A stretch of 64,000 bases of DNA from Phreatobacter sp. (GCF_027532945.1 NZ_JAPZTZ010000008.1:1-64000); one strand, 5' to 3'; counted from the first letter of the stretch, positions 44,996 to 56,397 are shown. Numbers and translations: made by a program. The notes: generated from the sequence alone by a model not told the origin.

Positions 44996-45241
44996 ATGAA
45001 GGTCGGCATTCTCGAGGCCAAGAACCAGTTCTCGGCGCTGGCCGAACGGGCCTTCGCGGGCGAGGAGGTCATCGTCACCAAGCGCGGCGAGCCCTTCGTG
45101 CAGATCGTCCCAGTCCAGCGGCGGCATGATCCGGAAGAGATCAAGGCTGCATTCCGGCGCGTCCGCGACAGGATGCGTGAGGAAGGCGTGTCGCTGACGC
45201 AGGACGAGGTCCGCGAGCTTCGCGACGAAGGCCACCGATGA
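44996..45241 (+). CDS. Phd/YefM-type antitoxin (VapB partner)
   Basis: An 81-residue protein. The N-terminal half (VGILEAKNQFSALAERAFAGEEVIVTKRGEP, quoted only by position 3-33) is the Phd/YefM DNA-binding fold. The acidic/basic C-terminal helix (IKAAFRRVRDRMREE) should wrap the toxin. It lies just downstream of a palindrome that it probably represses. The gene overlaps the toxin gene by four bases (ATGA). Confidence 0.85.
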   Translation: MKVGILEAKNQFSALAERAFAGEEVIVTKRGEPFVQIVPVQRRHDPEEIKAAFRRVRDRMREEGVSLTQDEVRELRDEGHR

Positions 45242-45651
45242 CCATCGTGATTGATGCCTCAATCACCATCGCGGCCTTGTCGCCAGACGAGCAAAGTGAC
45301 GACACCGAGCGCTATCTCAACACCATCGCTGTCACCGACGCAGTCGTTCCCGCCATCTGGGCGCTTGAAATCATGCATGTGATCCGTCGCAAGGTGACCC
45401 GCGGACTTCTGTCCGCGGAGCTCGCCGCCGAAGCCCTCGCCGCGGCGCAGCTCCTCAACGTGCGTGTCAGCACGACCAATGCCGCGGTCACCTTCTCCGA
45501 TGTCGGCCGGCTGGTGCGGATCCACGATCTGACGCCCTATGACGCTTCCTACCTCGACTGTGCGATCCGGCTGGAACGGCCGCTCGCCACGCTGGATCGC
45601 CGCATGAGAGCGGCGGCCCTGGTCGAGGGCATCACCATCCTGCCGGACTGA
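45238..45651 (+). CDS. PIN-domain toxin (VapC-like ribonuclease)
   Basis: A 137-residue PIN protein. The expected acidic residues are visible: D6 (VIDASI), E44 (ALEIMH), D102 or D107 (YDASYLDCA) and D120 (TLDRRM). They bind the metal for RNA cleavage. VapC toxins usually cut a specific tRNA or rRNA loop. Coupled to the antitoxin by ATGA. All catalytic residues are present, so it looks active. Confidence 0.88.
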   Translation: MTIVIDASITIAALSPDEQSDDTERYLNTIAVTDAVVPAIWALEIMHVIRRKVTRGLLSAELAAEALAAAQLLNVRVSTTNAAVTFSDVGRLVRIHDLTPYDASYLDCAIRLERPLATLDRRMRAAALVEGITILPD

Positions 45652-45654
45652 CCC

Positions 45655-46209
45655 ATGCGCACCGCCGACGCCGACATCCTCATCGTTCCCGGCTTCACCA
45701 ATTCCGATGACGACCATTGGCAGTCCCGCTGGGAGGCGAAGCTGCCCACCGCGCGGCGCGTTCATCTCGGCGACTGGCACAGGCCGGAGAAGGAGCGCTG
45801 GGTGGACAATCTCGCCACTGCGGTTGCCTCCTGCTCGCGCCCGGTGATCCTGGTCGGCCACTCGCTGGGGGTGGTCACCATCGCCCATGCCGCGCCGCTC
45901 TTTCCGAAGGGCTTGGTCGCCGGCGGTTTCCTCGTCGGCCTCCCCGACATCGAGGAACATGCCAATATCGCCGAGGTCGAGCGCCATTTCGCGCCGATCC
46001 CCCGCGACCCCCTGCCCTTCCCCTCGGTCCTGGTGGCGAGCCGCACCGATCCGCACTGCGATTATCGCCGTGCCGAGGACATAGGCTACGCCTGGGGTGC
46101 GGCCGTGGCGGATGCCGGCGATGCCGGCCACATCAACGCCGCCTCGGGCCATGGTCCCTGGCCGGAGGGGCTGATGCGGTTTGCGGGCTTCCTCAAGGCG
46201 CTGGGGTGA
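45655..46209 (+). CDS. RBBP9/YdeN-like alpha/beta hydrolase
   Basis: A 184-residue hydrolase. IVPGFTNSDDDHWQSRWE near residue 10 and LVGHSLGVVT with S70 as nucleophile identify the RBBP9/YdeN family; the histidine lies in AGHINAASG. The physiological substrate of these serine hydrolases is unknown. It begins three bases after the toxin stop and may be cotranscribed. Confidence 0.85.
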   Translation: MRTADADILIVPGFTNSDDDHWQSRWEAKLPTARRVHLGDWHRPEKERWVDNLATAVASCSRPVILVGHSLGVVTIAHAAPLFPKGLVAGGFLVGLPDIEEHANIAEVERHFAPIPRDPLPFPSVLVASRTDPHCDYRRAEDIGYAWGAAVADAGDAGHINAASGHGPWPEGLMRFAGFLKALG

Positions 46210-46223
46210 GGCGGGAGGAACCC

Positions 46224-46577
46224 ATGCGGTTCGAAAGCCTCGTGCCGATGCTGCAGGCCACCGACCTCGCCCGGACGCGGGCGTGGTACGAAACAGTGCT
46301 CGGTTTCACCTGCACCGCCGATGACGGCGCCGGCTGGTGCCGCATGGAGCGCGACGGCGTCGCGCTCATGTTCATGCGCAACGCCCATCTCGGCGCGCCC
46401 CACGCCACCGCGACGCAGTACATCTATGTCGACGACGTGCTCGGCCTGTGGGACCTGGTGAGGCACGCCTGCGAGGCCGAGTGGGGCCCGCAGGCCATGC
46501 CCTACGGCCTGACCGAATTCGCCATCCGCGATCCCAACGGCTATCTGCTGAGCTTCGGCGGCAAGGTCGCGGACTAG
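46224..46577 (+). CDS. VOC family protein
   Basis: A 117-residue protein with the glyoxalase/bleomycin-resistance fold: LVPMLQATDLARTRAWYETVLGF near the N-terminus (starting residue 6) and FAIRDPNGYLLSFGG at the end. GGGAGGAA lies just upstream of the ATG. Fourteen bases after the hydrolase stop. Function not determined. Confidence 0.8.
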   Translation: MRFESLVPMLQATDLARTRAWYETVLGFTCTADDGAGWCRMERDGVALMFMRNAHLGAPHATATQYIYVDDVLGLWDLVRHACEAEWGPQAMPYGLTEFAIRDPNGYLLSFGGKVAD

Positions 46578-46585
46578 CCGAACCC

Positions 46586-47365
46586 TCAGCCCCTGACCGC
46601 CTTCAGCGCCTGCTGCGCGCCGCCGCGCACCATCAGGCTGTCGTTGATCAGCGTGATGAAGCCCCAGCCCTCGGCCGCCAGCTCCTTCGCCCGCTCCGGG
46701 CTCGGCGCATAGCAGCCGGTGAGCTTGCCGGCCTTCTTGGCCGCCGCGAGGATCTTCGCGAAGGCGTCCTTCACCACCTGGTGGTTCGGGTCGAGCTTCT
46801 CGCCCTTCAGCAGCGTGATGGAGAGGTCCGAGGGGCCGGCGAAGACACCGTCGATGCCGGGGACCGCGAGAATGTCGTCGACCGCCGCGAGCGCCGCCGT
46901 CGTCTCGATCATGGCGAGCGCCACGGTCATCTCGTTGGCCTGGCGCAGATAGTCCTGCGGGTTCATGCCGGTGAGCTGGACGAAACGGTTGCCGCCCCAG
47001 GAGCGGTCGCCAAGCGGCGGGTACTTCACGGCCGAAGCGAACTTCTTGGCATCCGCCACCGAGTTGATCATCGGCGCGATGATGATCTCGGCGCCGACGT
47101 CGAGGAGGCGCGCGCCATCGCCGAAGGCATCGAGGGCGATCCGCACGCCCGCCGGCTTGCCGGCATGGTTCACCGCGGAGATGCCGCGCATCGCCGAGAG
47201 CAGGTCGACCGAGGAATGCTGCATGTCGAAGGTGACGGCGTCGAAGCCCTCGCGCGCCACGAGATCGGCCAGCAGCGGCTCCGGCATGCTCATCCAGGCG
47301 GTGAACAGGCTCTCGCCGGCGCGCAGGCGTCGGGCGAGCTCATAGGGCTTCGGCGGCTGGTGCAT
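46586..47365 (-). CDS. HpcH/HpaI aldolase family protein
   Basis: A 259-residue member of the HpcH/HpaI family of metal-dependent class II aldolases. FDAVTFDMQHSSVDL near residue 41, IIIAPMINSVADA, LAMIETTAALAAVDDILAVPGIDGVFAGPSDLS (cited by region near 150-180) with the catalytic metal ligands E and D. It splits hydroxy-dioate acids into pyruvate and an aldehyde. The exact substrate is not evident. Converges on the VOC gene and diverges from murI. Confidence 0.87.
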   Translation of the reverse strand: MHQPPKPYELARRLRAGESLFTAWMSMPEPLLADLVAREGFDAVTFDMQHSSVDLLSAMRGISAVNHAGKPAGVRIALDAFGDGARLLDVGAEIIIAPMINSVADAKKFASAVKYPPLGDRSWGGNRFVQLTGMNPQDYLRQANEMTVALAMIETTAALAAVDDILAVPGIDGVFAGPSDLSITLLKGEKLDPNHQVVKDAFAKILAAAKKAGKLTGCYAPSPERAKELAAEGWGFITLINDSLMVRGGAQQALKAVRG

Positions 47366-47551
47366 GGATGTCCTCCCTCGGGTCCGAAGGCATCGCGCCC
47401 CGGATTTTCGTAAGTGATGGGGCGGCGGCGCCCCAGCCGTCAACGCCGACGCCCGCGCGGCTGCCCTGTGCCGCGGCATGTCCTGAAAGACTCGCGAAAC
47501 CTTAACGCTTTGCGGCCAGACTTCCGCCGTCTCTCCGCGTGAAGGTGCGTG

Positions 47552-48424
47552 ATGCGTATCGCCTTCGATCCCCTGGCCGGCATGAAACAGCCCCTGCCCT
47601 CCGCCGCGCCGCGCGGTGGCCGCGCCCCGACCATCCTGGTCTTCGATTCCGGCCTCGGCGGCCTCACCGTCCACCGCGAGCTGGTGCGCGCCCGCCCCGA
47701 TGCCCGCTTCGTCTATTGCGCCGACGACGCCGCCTTCCCCTATGGCGCGCTCTCGGAGGACCATCTCGTCGCCCGCGTCCTGCAGGTCATGGAGCGGCTG
47801 GTCGCGGCCTACGCGCCGGATTGCATCGTGATTGCCTGCAACACCGCCTCCACCCTCGTCCTGCCGCAGTTGCGCGCGCGCTTCGCGCTGCCGGTGGTCG
47901 GCACCGTGCCGGCGGTGAAGCCGGCCTGCGAGACCTCGCGGAGCCGCCTCGTCAGCGTTCTGGCAACGCCGGGCACCGTCGCCCGCGACTACACGAAGGC
48001 GCTGGTGGCCGAATATCGCGGCGACTGCGCCGTCACGCTCGTCGGCTCGCCCCGCCTCGCGGGCCTGGCCGAGGCGACCATGCGCGGCGAAACCGCGGAC
48101 CTTACGGCCATCGCCGCCGAAATCGCCCCCTGCTTCGTCGAAGAGGACGGCCGGCGCACGGACGCCGTCGTGCTCGCCTGCACCCACTACCCCCTCCTCG
48201 CCGAGATCTTCGCCACCCTCGCCCCCTGGCCGGTCGCCTGGATCGACCCCGCCCCGGCCATCGCCCGGCGCGTCACGCAGATCCTCGGGCCCGCCCTTGT
48301 TGGCCGTCCGGCCGCCACGGCCACTGCCCTCCTCACCGGCGGCGCGGCGATTGCCGGCCTCACCCCGGTCTTTGCGGGCTTTGGCCTTGCCGAGACGCGG
48401 GTGGAATCCCTGCCGCTTCATTGA
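47552..48424 (+). CDS. murI: Glutamate racemase
   Basis: A 290-residue enzyme supplying D-glutamate for peptidoglycan. VFDSGLGGLTVHREL at the start and the two catalytic cysteines IACNTAST and LACTHYPLL are present. GAAGG at 47541-47545 suits the ATG at 47552; a GTG directly before it is an alternative. Lies upstream of rpsD, as often seen in this order. Confidence 0.94.
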   Translation: MRIAFDPLAGMKQPLPSAAPRGGRAPTILVFDSGLGGLTVHRELVRARPDARFVYCADDAAFPYGALSEDHLVARVLQVMERLVAAYAPDCIVIACNTASTLVLPQLRARFALPVVGTVPAVKPACETSRSRLVSVLATPGTVARDYTKALVAEYRGDCAVTLVGSPRLAGLAEATMRGETADLTAIAAEIAPCFVEEDGRRTDAVVLACTHYPLLAEIFATLAPWPVAWIDPAPAIARRVTQILGPALVGRPAATATALLTGGAAIAGLTPVFAGFGLAETRVESLPLH

Positions 48425-48449
48425 CATCGCAAGCCGTCGCGGCTAAGGA
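48421..48449 (+). promoter_or_regulatory. Candidate rpsD promoter
   Basis: TTGACA (48421-48426, overlapping the murI stop) is followed after 17 bases by TAAGGA (48444-48449). The -35 is perfect and the -10 weak but plausible. A leader of about 170 bases to the rpsD ATG would result; no mapped start site supports it. Confidence 0.4.
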
Positions 48450-48623
48450 CGCCGCTTCCTGACGGGTCGCTTTCGGGCGAGCCGGCGGGATTGCGCACCC
48501 GCGGCCGGTCCATGTGACCGACCTGTCGTGTCCCCGAGGGGGAAATGCCCTGGCATTTCCACCGTCAGGCCGGACAAGAGGAGGGCGCGTCTCCTATCGA
48601 ACACGAACGACAAGGGACACGCG

Positions 48624-49241
48624 ATGTCGAAGCGTCATAATGCCAAGTACAAGATCGATCGCCGTATGGGCGAGAACATCTGGGGTCGTCCAAAGAGCCC
48701 GGTGAACCGCCGCGAATACGGCCCGGGCCAGCACGGCCAGCGCCGCAAGTCCAAGCTCTCCGACTTCGGCACCCAGCTGAAGGCCAAGCAGAAGCTGAAG
48801 GGCTATTACGGCAACATTTCCGAGAAGCAGTTCCGCGCCGTCTACACCGAAGCCGTCCGGGTGAAGGGCGACACCGGCGAGAACCTGATCGGCCTGCTGG
48901 AGCGCCGCCTCGACGCCGTCGTCTACCGCGCCAAGTTCGTGCCGACGGTCTTCGCTGCCCGTCAGTTCGTCAACCACGGCCACGTGAAGGTCAACGGCCG
49001 CCGCGTCAACATCCCGTCCTACAAGCTGAAGATCGGCGATGTGGTCGAGGTGAAGGAAACCTCCCGCCAGATGATCCTCTACATGGAGGCCATCCAGTCC
49101 GGCGAGCGTCACGTTCCCGACTATATCGAGGCCGATCACGGCAAGGGCGTCGCCAAGCTGTCGCGCGTTCCGACCCTCTCCGAGGTTCCCTACGCCACGC
49201 AGATGGAACCCTCGCTGGTCGTCGAGTTCTACTCGCGCTGA
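48624..49241 (+). CDS. rpsD: 30S ribosomal protein S4
   Basis: A 205-residue S4. [20 protein letters not shown] at the start and the S4 RNA-binding motif [38 protein letters not shown] are characteristic of alphaproteobacterial S4. It nucleates 16S rRNA assembly. Starts at the ATG at 48624 after CAAGGGACACGCG. An intrinsic terminator follows the stop. Confidence 0.97.
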   Translation: MSKRHNAKYKIDRRMGENIWGRPKSPVNRREYGPGQHGQRRKSKLSDFGTQLKAKQKLKGYYGNISEKQFRAVYTEAVRVKGDTGENLIGLLERRLDAVVYRAKFVPTVFAARQFVNHGHVKVNGRRVNIPSYKLKIGDVVEVKETSRQMILYMEAIQSGERHVPDYIEADHGKGVAKLSRVPTLSEVPYATQMEPSLVVEFYSR

Positions 49242-49270
49242 TTTTTCCCTGCCCCGGCAGGACAAGGAAA

Positions 49271-49296
49271 AGGCCGCCCCACCGGGCGGCCTTTTT
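49271..49296 (+). terminator. Rho-independent terminator after rpsD
   Basis: AGGCCGCCC (49271-49279) pairs with GGGCGGCCT (49284-49292) across CACC, followed by five T. AAAA on the left flank lets it also act on the convergent glutathione transferase gene. Confidence 0.88.
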
Positions 49297-49333
49297 GCAT
49301 GTCAGTTGCCTTGAGACTTGAGCCGACCCCCCC

Positions 49334-49948
49334 TCACGGGGTCTCGCGGTCGATCGGCCAGTGCTTGAAGAGCTCCGTCGCCTCGCAGCGCGCCGCATGG
49401 GCGGCGAGCGCCGGATAGGCGTCGGCGGGCACTGCATCGGGAATGGTGAAGCGGATGAAACCCCAGGCCACCGCCGCGCCGATCGCCCCATGGGTCCAGA
49501 CCTCCGGCAGCGATGTCCAGCGCGCTGCGGCGATCTCCTCGACCAAGGCCAGGGCCTCATCCAGCTGATCGGTCACGCGGTCGAACCACGGCGCGTAGCG
49601 GATCGCCTCCGGGCGCTTGCGCTCGTACTCGATGGCAATGGCCTTCTCGCAGGTGACGATGGCGAGCGCCGTCGCCCTGAGGTCAGCAAGCCGCGCCGCC
49701 GGATCGGCTGGCCTGAGGCTTTTGCCCGCCACATCCTCCATGTGCTGGATGATGAGCTGCGACTCCATCAGCACCGTGCCGTCATCGGCGACCAGCGACG
49801 GCGCCTTGATCAGCGGATTGATGGCGCGGAAGCGGTCCATGTGCCGGAACACCGACACCGACTGGTGCTCGAAGGGGATCCCCAGCACCGTGCCGGCGAT
49901 GGCCGCGCGGCGCACATAGGGACTGTCGAGCATTCCGACGAGCAGCAT
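49334..49948 (-). CDS. Glutathione S-transferase family protein
   Basis: A 204-residue protein with a thioredoxin-like N-terminal domain (LLVGMLDSPYVRRAAIAG, then SPxV glutathione site SPYV; and MESQLIIQHMED with the conserved ES pair) and an all-helical C-terminal domain ending near KHWPIDRETP. Conjugates or reduces unknown compounds with glutathione. Convergent with rpsD. Confidence 0.88.
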   Translation of the reverse strand: MLLVGMLDSPYVRRAAIAGTVLGIPFEHQSVSVFRHMDRFRAINPLIKAPSLVADDGTVLMESQLIIQHMEDVAGKSLRPADPAARLADLRATALAIVTCEKAIAIEYERKRPEAIRYAPWFDRVTDQLDEALALVEEIAAARWTSLPEVWTHGAIGAAVAWGFIRFTIPDAVPADAYPALAAHAARCEATELFKHWPIDRETP

Positions 49949-50056
49949 GGGTTCCTCCCGCGATGAACCGGGAAGGTGGCGGGATAAGCCGGCGGAGGCA
50001 AATTCAGGGATCTGATGGGCGGATCATCGGCGCGAATGGATCGCGCCGGGAACCTC

Positions 50057-51349
50057 TCACCAGGACCGGCGCGGGCCGTTGTCGATGTGGAACAGGCCGT
50101 TGCGGTAGCGCTTGACGCCGCCAAGGTCGGGCCGCGTGCGCAGGAAGGCGATTATGGCGGAAGGATCACCCGAGACGCGGAAATCGGCGGCGCGGCAGTC
50201 GCGGTGATAGGAGCCGCGCCAGGCATCGGTGCGCACGAAGGTGCCGTTGCCGCGGTGGGTGGAGCGCACGATGATCGGCCCGAAGCGCAGGGCGACATCG
50301 TTGAGAGCGCGGCGGACGGGCGCCGGCAGGCAGGTCAGCGGCACGCCGGGATCGGCCATGACGCGCTCGCCGGCAATGCCGAGGTTGCGGTCGGTGCCGC
50401 GGGCGCCGGGCACGTAGCGCGGCCAGTCGCGGGCACCGCCATCCGGCGGCAGGGCAGCGAGGACCGGGCCGGTGGCAGGCGTCGGCCGCGTCTGGATGAT
50501 GGCCTGCTGGGCGCCGGGCAGGCTGCCGGCGGGCGCCGACGGGACGACCGTGGTCGTGGCGCTGCCCTGGGTGGTGAGGCTCACCGGCACCGAGCCGGCG
50601 GAAGCAAGCTGCGGCGCGGCCACCGTGACGGGACCGGTCGAGACCGGCACGATCGTGGTGGCGCCCGGCCGCACGATCGGCACCGGAGCATGGAAGGCAA
50701 CGGCGCGGGCCGGCAATTGCGGTTCGTTCGGACGGGCTTGCTGCGGCGCCGCGGCGGCGATCGCCTCGATGCCGGTCTGCGGCTGCGGCTGCGGGCGCTG
50801 GTAGGCGCCAGGAATGATGATGCGGCTGCGGTCCTCATCCTGCGGCCACTCGTCCATGGAGGGGCGAAGCAGCGGCGGCGCCTCGGCGACGGCAGCGGGC
50901 GGCACGGCAGCGGGAGCAGCGGCGACAGGCGGCTGCGCGGTGGCGGCCATGGCCGGCGCCATGCCGGCCGCGACGGCGGCGGGAGCACTCGCCTGGGTGA
51001 TGACGGCGCGCGGCGCGGCCTCGGGACGCGGCAGCGGCATCGGAGCGGTCATCGTCGGGGCCGCGGCGACGGCGGGGGCCGCGACTGCCCCCGGAACGGC
51101 GCCACCACGCGGCGGGATCGCCTGCCGCGGCAGGGGCGCGATGAAACTGGGCGAGAGGAGGTTCAGCGGCTGGCCGCCCGTGCCGCCGATGGCGCTGCCG
51201 GCGGGAGCGGTGCCAGCCTGGAAGCCGAGGCTCTGCTGGGCGAGGCAGGGCGTGGATGCGGCGACGAGGGCACCGATGGCGGCGGCCCGCAGCGGCTGGC
51301 GGGACGCGAGAACAAGCGCGGCGCGCAATCGTCGGACGGCTCTGGTCAT
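50057..51349 (-). CDS. Secreted M15-type peptidoglycan peptidase with long Ala/Pro linker
   Basis: A 430-residue exported protein. The signal-like stretch (RAAAIGALVAASTPCLAQ) lies near residue 22. Residues 40-310 are low-complexity, rich in Ala, Pro, Gly and Val. The last 120 residues form a peptidase M15 (YcbK-like) domain: YHRDCRAADFRV with His and Asp zinc ligands and the closing FHIDNGPRRSW with the third. It should cut D-amino-acid bonds in the cell wall. The ATG at 51349 was chosen to put the signal peptide near the start. Confidence 0.78.
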   Translation of the reverse strand: MTRAVRRLRAALVLASRQPLRAAAIGALVAASTPCLAQQSLGFQAGTAPAGSAIGGTGGQPLNLLSPSFIAPLPRQAIPPRGGAVPGAVAAPAVAAAPTMTAPMPLPRPEAAPRAVITQASAPAAVAAGMAPAMAATAQPPVAAAPAAVPPAAVAEAPPLLRPSMDEWPQDEDRSRIIIPGAYQRPQPQPQTGIEAIAAAAPQQARPNEPQLPARAVAFHAPVPIVRPGATTIVPVSTGPVTVAAPQLASAGSVPVSLTTQGSATTTVVPSAPAGSLPGAQQAIIQTRPTPATGPVLAALPPDGGARDWPRYVPGARGTDRNLGIAGERVMADPGVPLTCLPAPVRRALNDVALRFGPIIVRSTHRGNGTFVRTDAWRGSYHRDCRAADFRVSGDPSAIIAFLRTRPDLGGVKRYRNGLFHIDNGPRRSW

Positions 51350-51546
51350 GCGGGGCGACGCGGTCCCGTGGCTTGCGGCCGCCGCAGAGGCGGCCATGGG
51401 CTGGCCCGAAGGCCGGGGCAACGCGGCGGACGCCGCGCAATGAACGGGGGCACCTCCCGGTGCCCCGCTGCCTTATGCCTCTCGCAGCCGATCATGGCAA
51501 CTTCCGGGCAGGATGTCGCAGGTCCGCCCGGCGCAGACGCAATGGA

Positions 51547-51888
51547 TCAGGCGGTGGCCTCGCGGACCGGCACGCCATTTTCCTTCATCAGCTGGACGAG
51601 CTCGCCCGACTGGAACATCTCGCGGGTGATGTCGCAGCCACCGACGAACTCACCCTTGACGTAGAGCTGGGGGATGGTCGGCCAGTTCGAATAGTCCTTG
51701 ATACCCTGGCGGATCTCGTCGGAGTCGAGGACGTTCACGCCTTTGAACGGCACGCCGAGATAGTCGAGGATCTGGACGACCTGGCCGGAGAAGCCGCACA
51801 TCGGGAACTGCGCGGTGCCCTTCATGAAGAGCACGACGTCATTGGACTTGACCTCGGCGTCGATCTTGTCGTAGGCGGGATTGGTCAT
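51547..51888 (-). CDS. grxD: Monothiol glutaredoxin Grx4
   Basis: A 113-residue monothiol glutaredoxin with active site CGFS at residues 31-34 and the glutathione-binding [19 protein letters not shown]. It carries [2Fe-2S] clusters, commonly with a BolA partner, whose gene is directly upstream on the same strand. The ATG at 51888 matches the family N-terminus. Confidence 0.95.
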   Translation of the reverse strand: MTNPAYDKIDAEVKSNDVVLFMKGTAQFPMCGFSGQVVQILDYLGVPFKGVNVLDSDEIRQGIKDYSNWPTIPQLYVKGEFVGGCDITREMFQSGELVQLMKENGVPVREATA

Positions 51889-52080
51889 GGCACTCTCTCG
51901 CTGGAGCGGGCTCGATGAGACCCGGATGTCCGTCAGGTGGGCATTGATTGCGCTTCGGTCGAGTCCTTGCAAGCGGGAATTCACGCACCAATCGCCGCGG
52001 ACTGCGCCCGAACGACGCCCGGCGGGCCATCCACGCCGCGCAGATCCCCTTGCAGCTGCTCGCGATAACCGGCGGGCGCC

Positions 52081-52314
52081 TCAGGCCGGCGCGCTGGTGG
52101 TCAGCGCCAGGGCGTGGAGCACGCCGCCCATCTTGCCCTTGAGCGCCGCATAGACGAGCTGATGCTGCTGGACGCGCGACTTGCCGCGGAAGGCCTCGGA
52201 GATCACGGTGGCGGCGTAATGATCGCCGTCGCCCGCGAGATCCTTGATCTCGACCTTCGCGTCGGGAAGCGCTTCCTTGATCATCCGCTCGATATCGGCC
52301 GCGGCCATCGGCAT
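52081..52314 (-). CDS. BolA family protein
   Basis: A 77-residue BolA-like protein (KVEIKDLAGDGDHYAATVISEAFRG, given by residues 20-44; RVQQHQLVYAAL; GGVLHALALTT). The histidine in HALALTT is the conserved cluster ligand. BolA and monothiol glutaredoxins form heterodimers with a shared [2Fe-2S] cluster. The gap of 192 bases to grxD has no other gene. Start may also be the ATG two codons downstream. Confidence 0.93.
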   Translation of the reverse strand: MPMAAADIERMIKEALPDAKVEIKDLAGDGDHYAATVISEAFRGKSRVQQHQLVYAALKGKMGGVLHALALTTSAPA

Positions 52315-52326
52315 GTCAGGCTCTCC

Positions 52327-54537
<2,211 letters not shown>

Positions 54538-54710
54538 GCCGTCGTCCGTCCCGCGGGCCAGTCCGTGAAGCGTTGCACTTAGCCCCCGCGCCCCCGTTTC
54601 GCAACGGCGAAAGGCGGTTTCCCGCAGCAAGACGGCATCAACGGCACGCGGCTTGAAGCGTCGGCCCCAGGGACGCCGTCGGACGGGGCGGACGTCCGGG
54701 AGCGGCACAG

Positions 54711-55919
54711 ATGACGAAGACTCTGTCTCGATTCGGGTCCGACACCCGCGCTAACGTCGCCATGCTCTTCGCCATGGCGGCCCTGCCCTTGTTCGGCGTG
54801 GTCGGCGCGGCGGTGGATTATACCCGCGCCTCCCGCACCAGCACGCAGATCCAGGCGGCTCTCGATGCCGCCTCGCTGGCCGTGGCCAAGGATTCGCGGC
54901 GCCTCTCCGACACCGCCCTGCAGGATGCTGCGAACAAGGCCTTCGCCGGCAATTTCACCCGTCCCGCCGACCTGACGCTCGGGACCCTGCAGGTGAACCG
55001 CACCGGCAACACCATCCGCCTCGCCATCGACGGCAGCTTGCAGACCACCATCGCCGCGACCATGGGCGTCAGCGCCATGCCGATTGGCGTCGCCTCCCAG
55101 GCCTCGTGGAACGAGCCGAAGATCGAGATCACCCTCGTCCTCGACAATACCGGCTCGATGGGCTGGAGCGGCAAGATGACGGCGCTGAAATCCGCCGCCC
55201 TCGACCTCATCGCCGATCTCGAGGCGAACCGCGTCTCGTCCGACCAGGTGAAGATCGCCGTCGTGCCGTTCGACACCCAGGTGAACATCGGCACCGGCTA
55301 TCGCAACGAGTCCTGGCTGCGCTTCGATGGCACCGGCATCGCCTCGTCGCTTGTCACCACGCGCACCGACTGGACCGGCTGCCTCACCGACCGGGACCAG
55401 CCCGCCGACACCACCGACGCCGCGCCGACCTCGGACCCCACGCGCTATCGCGGGGCCAAATGCGCCACCGGCCTGCTCGCCGCCGTCCAGCCGCTCTCGA
55501 CCAATTTCGCCCTGGCGCGCGCGACCATCGCCGCCATGCATCCGGCCGGCAACACCAACATCACCATCGGCCTGCAGACGGGCCTCGCGATCGCTTCGCC
55601 TGGCGCGCCCTTCGCGCAGAGCGAGACCAGCCCCGATGTGCTGCGCTACATGATCCTGCTGACCGATGGCGACAACACCCAGAACCGCTGGACCGGCACC
55701 ACCTCGTCCATCGACGCCCGCACGGCGCTCGCCTGCAACGCGGTGAAGGCGACGGGCGTGACGCTGTTCACGGTGCGGGTCATCGAGGGCAATGCGGCGC
55801 TGCTGCGCGCCTGCGCCACCGACCCGTCGATGTATTTCAACGTGACGAGTTCCGGCGGCATCGGCGACGCCTTCAAGGCGATCACCAGCATGATCAAGCG
55901 GATGCGCCTGTCGGCGTGA
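54711..55919 (+). CDS. TadG/TadE-like von Willebrand factor A protein
   Basis: A 402-residue protein. Near the N-terminus is a TadE/TadG-like membrane anchor ([20 protein letters not shown], residues 14-33, with DYTRA after). A VWA domain has the metal-ion site [12 protein letters not shown] (residues 142-153) and [11 protein letters not shown]. Cysteines pair in an inserted loop. Such proteins belong to tight-adherence pilus systems or act at the cell surface. The gene lies between purL and purQ on the opposite strand, with no tad cluster nearby. Confidence 0.8.
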   Translation: MTKTLSRFGSDTRANVAMLFAMAALPLFGVVGAAVDYTRASRTSTQIQAALDAASLAVAKDSRRLSDTALQDAANKAFAGNFTRPADLTLGTLQVNRTGNTIRLAIDGSLQTTIAATMGVSAMPIGVASQASWNEPKIEITLVLDNTGSMGWSGKMTALKSAALDLIADLEANRVSSDQVKIAVVPFDTQVNIGTGYRNESWLRFDGTGIASSLVTTRTDWTGCLTDRDQPADTTDAAPTSDPTRYRGAKCATGLLAAVQPLSTNFALARATIAAMHPAGNTNITIGLQTGLAIASPGAPFAQSETSPDVLRYMILLTDGDNTQNRWTGTTSSIDARTALACNAVKATGVTLFTVRVIEGNAALLRACATDPSMYFNVTSSGGIGDAFKAITSMIKRMRLSA

Positions 55920-55939
55920 GAGGCGCTCGACTGCCCTTT

Positions 55940-56110
55940 CCTTCTCCGCTCGTGGGAGAAGGTGGCGCCGGATAGCGAGATGCGAACGCATCTCGCGTTC
56001 GCTCGATGCTATGAGGCGCCGGATGAGGGGCGAAGCAAAGGGCGATCGGCAATCCCCCTCACCCGCCCGCCGACGCGGGCACCCTCTCCCGCGAGGGGAG
56101 AGGGTTGGGG
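55940..56110. repeat. Patch of intergenic palindromes (REP-like)
   Basis: Three hairpins lie in this non-coding stretch: CCTTCTCC/GGAGAAGG (55940-55962), GCGAGATGC/GCATCTCGC (55975-55996, perfect nine-base arms), and CCCTCTCCC/GGGAGAGGG (56082-56104), the last within a CCCCTCACCC...GGGTTGGGG block. Such elements recur in genomes of this order and are usually intergenic. There is no ORF with convincing codon usage. Confidence 0.55.
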
Positions 56111-56199
56111 CGGAGCCCTCGCGGCATCGTCATGCGGGTTTGGTGCGGGAATAACGGAAGGGTCCGGTGCTGCTGCGGGCGGCAGCCCTGCATGACCCA

Positions 56200-56244
56200 A
56201 GTGCGTCCTTCGAGGCTCGCTACCGCTCGCACCTCAGGATGAGG
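56200..56244 (+). repeat. Palindromic repeat, copy 1 (inverted pair)
   Basis: The 45-base sequence AGTGCGTCCTTCGAGGCTCG... matches, as its reverse complement, the copy at 56323-56367 in 44 of 45 positions (one T/C difference at the central GCTAYCGC). Each copy is itself partly palindromic around GCTCGC. It is of the class of CCTCATCCTGAGG intergenic repeats seen in Bradyrhizobium-related genomes. Confidence 0.75.
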
Positions 56245-56322
56245 AGAGGGGAGCGTGGCATCAGCGTCGAAAAGACAGCGCGGCGCCGCGCACCGGTAGC
56301 CTCGGTGCAACACGCCAACCCA

Positions 56323-56367
56323 CCTCATCCTGAGGTGCGAGCGATAGCGAGCCTCGAAGGACGCACT
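56323..56367 (-). repeat. Palindromic repeat, copy 2 (inverted pair)
   Basis: Partner of the repeat at 56200-56244 in inverted orientation, separated by 78 bases. Together they could fold into a large stem. The 56245-56322 spacer encodes nothing recognisable. Confidence 0.75.
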
Positions 56368-56397
56368 GGCTGGTCTGCAGCCCGAACGGCCCCGCCC

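Noticed and set aside
50015-51664. A 549-codon plus-strand frame rich in Arg and Gly opposite the M15 peptidase gene
   Set aside because: Low-complexity composition follows from the antisense of an Ala/Pro-rich linker; no start signal or family.
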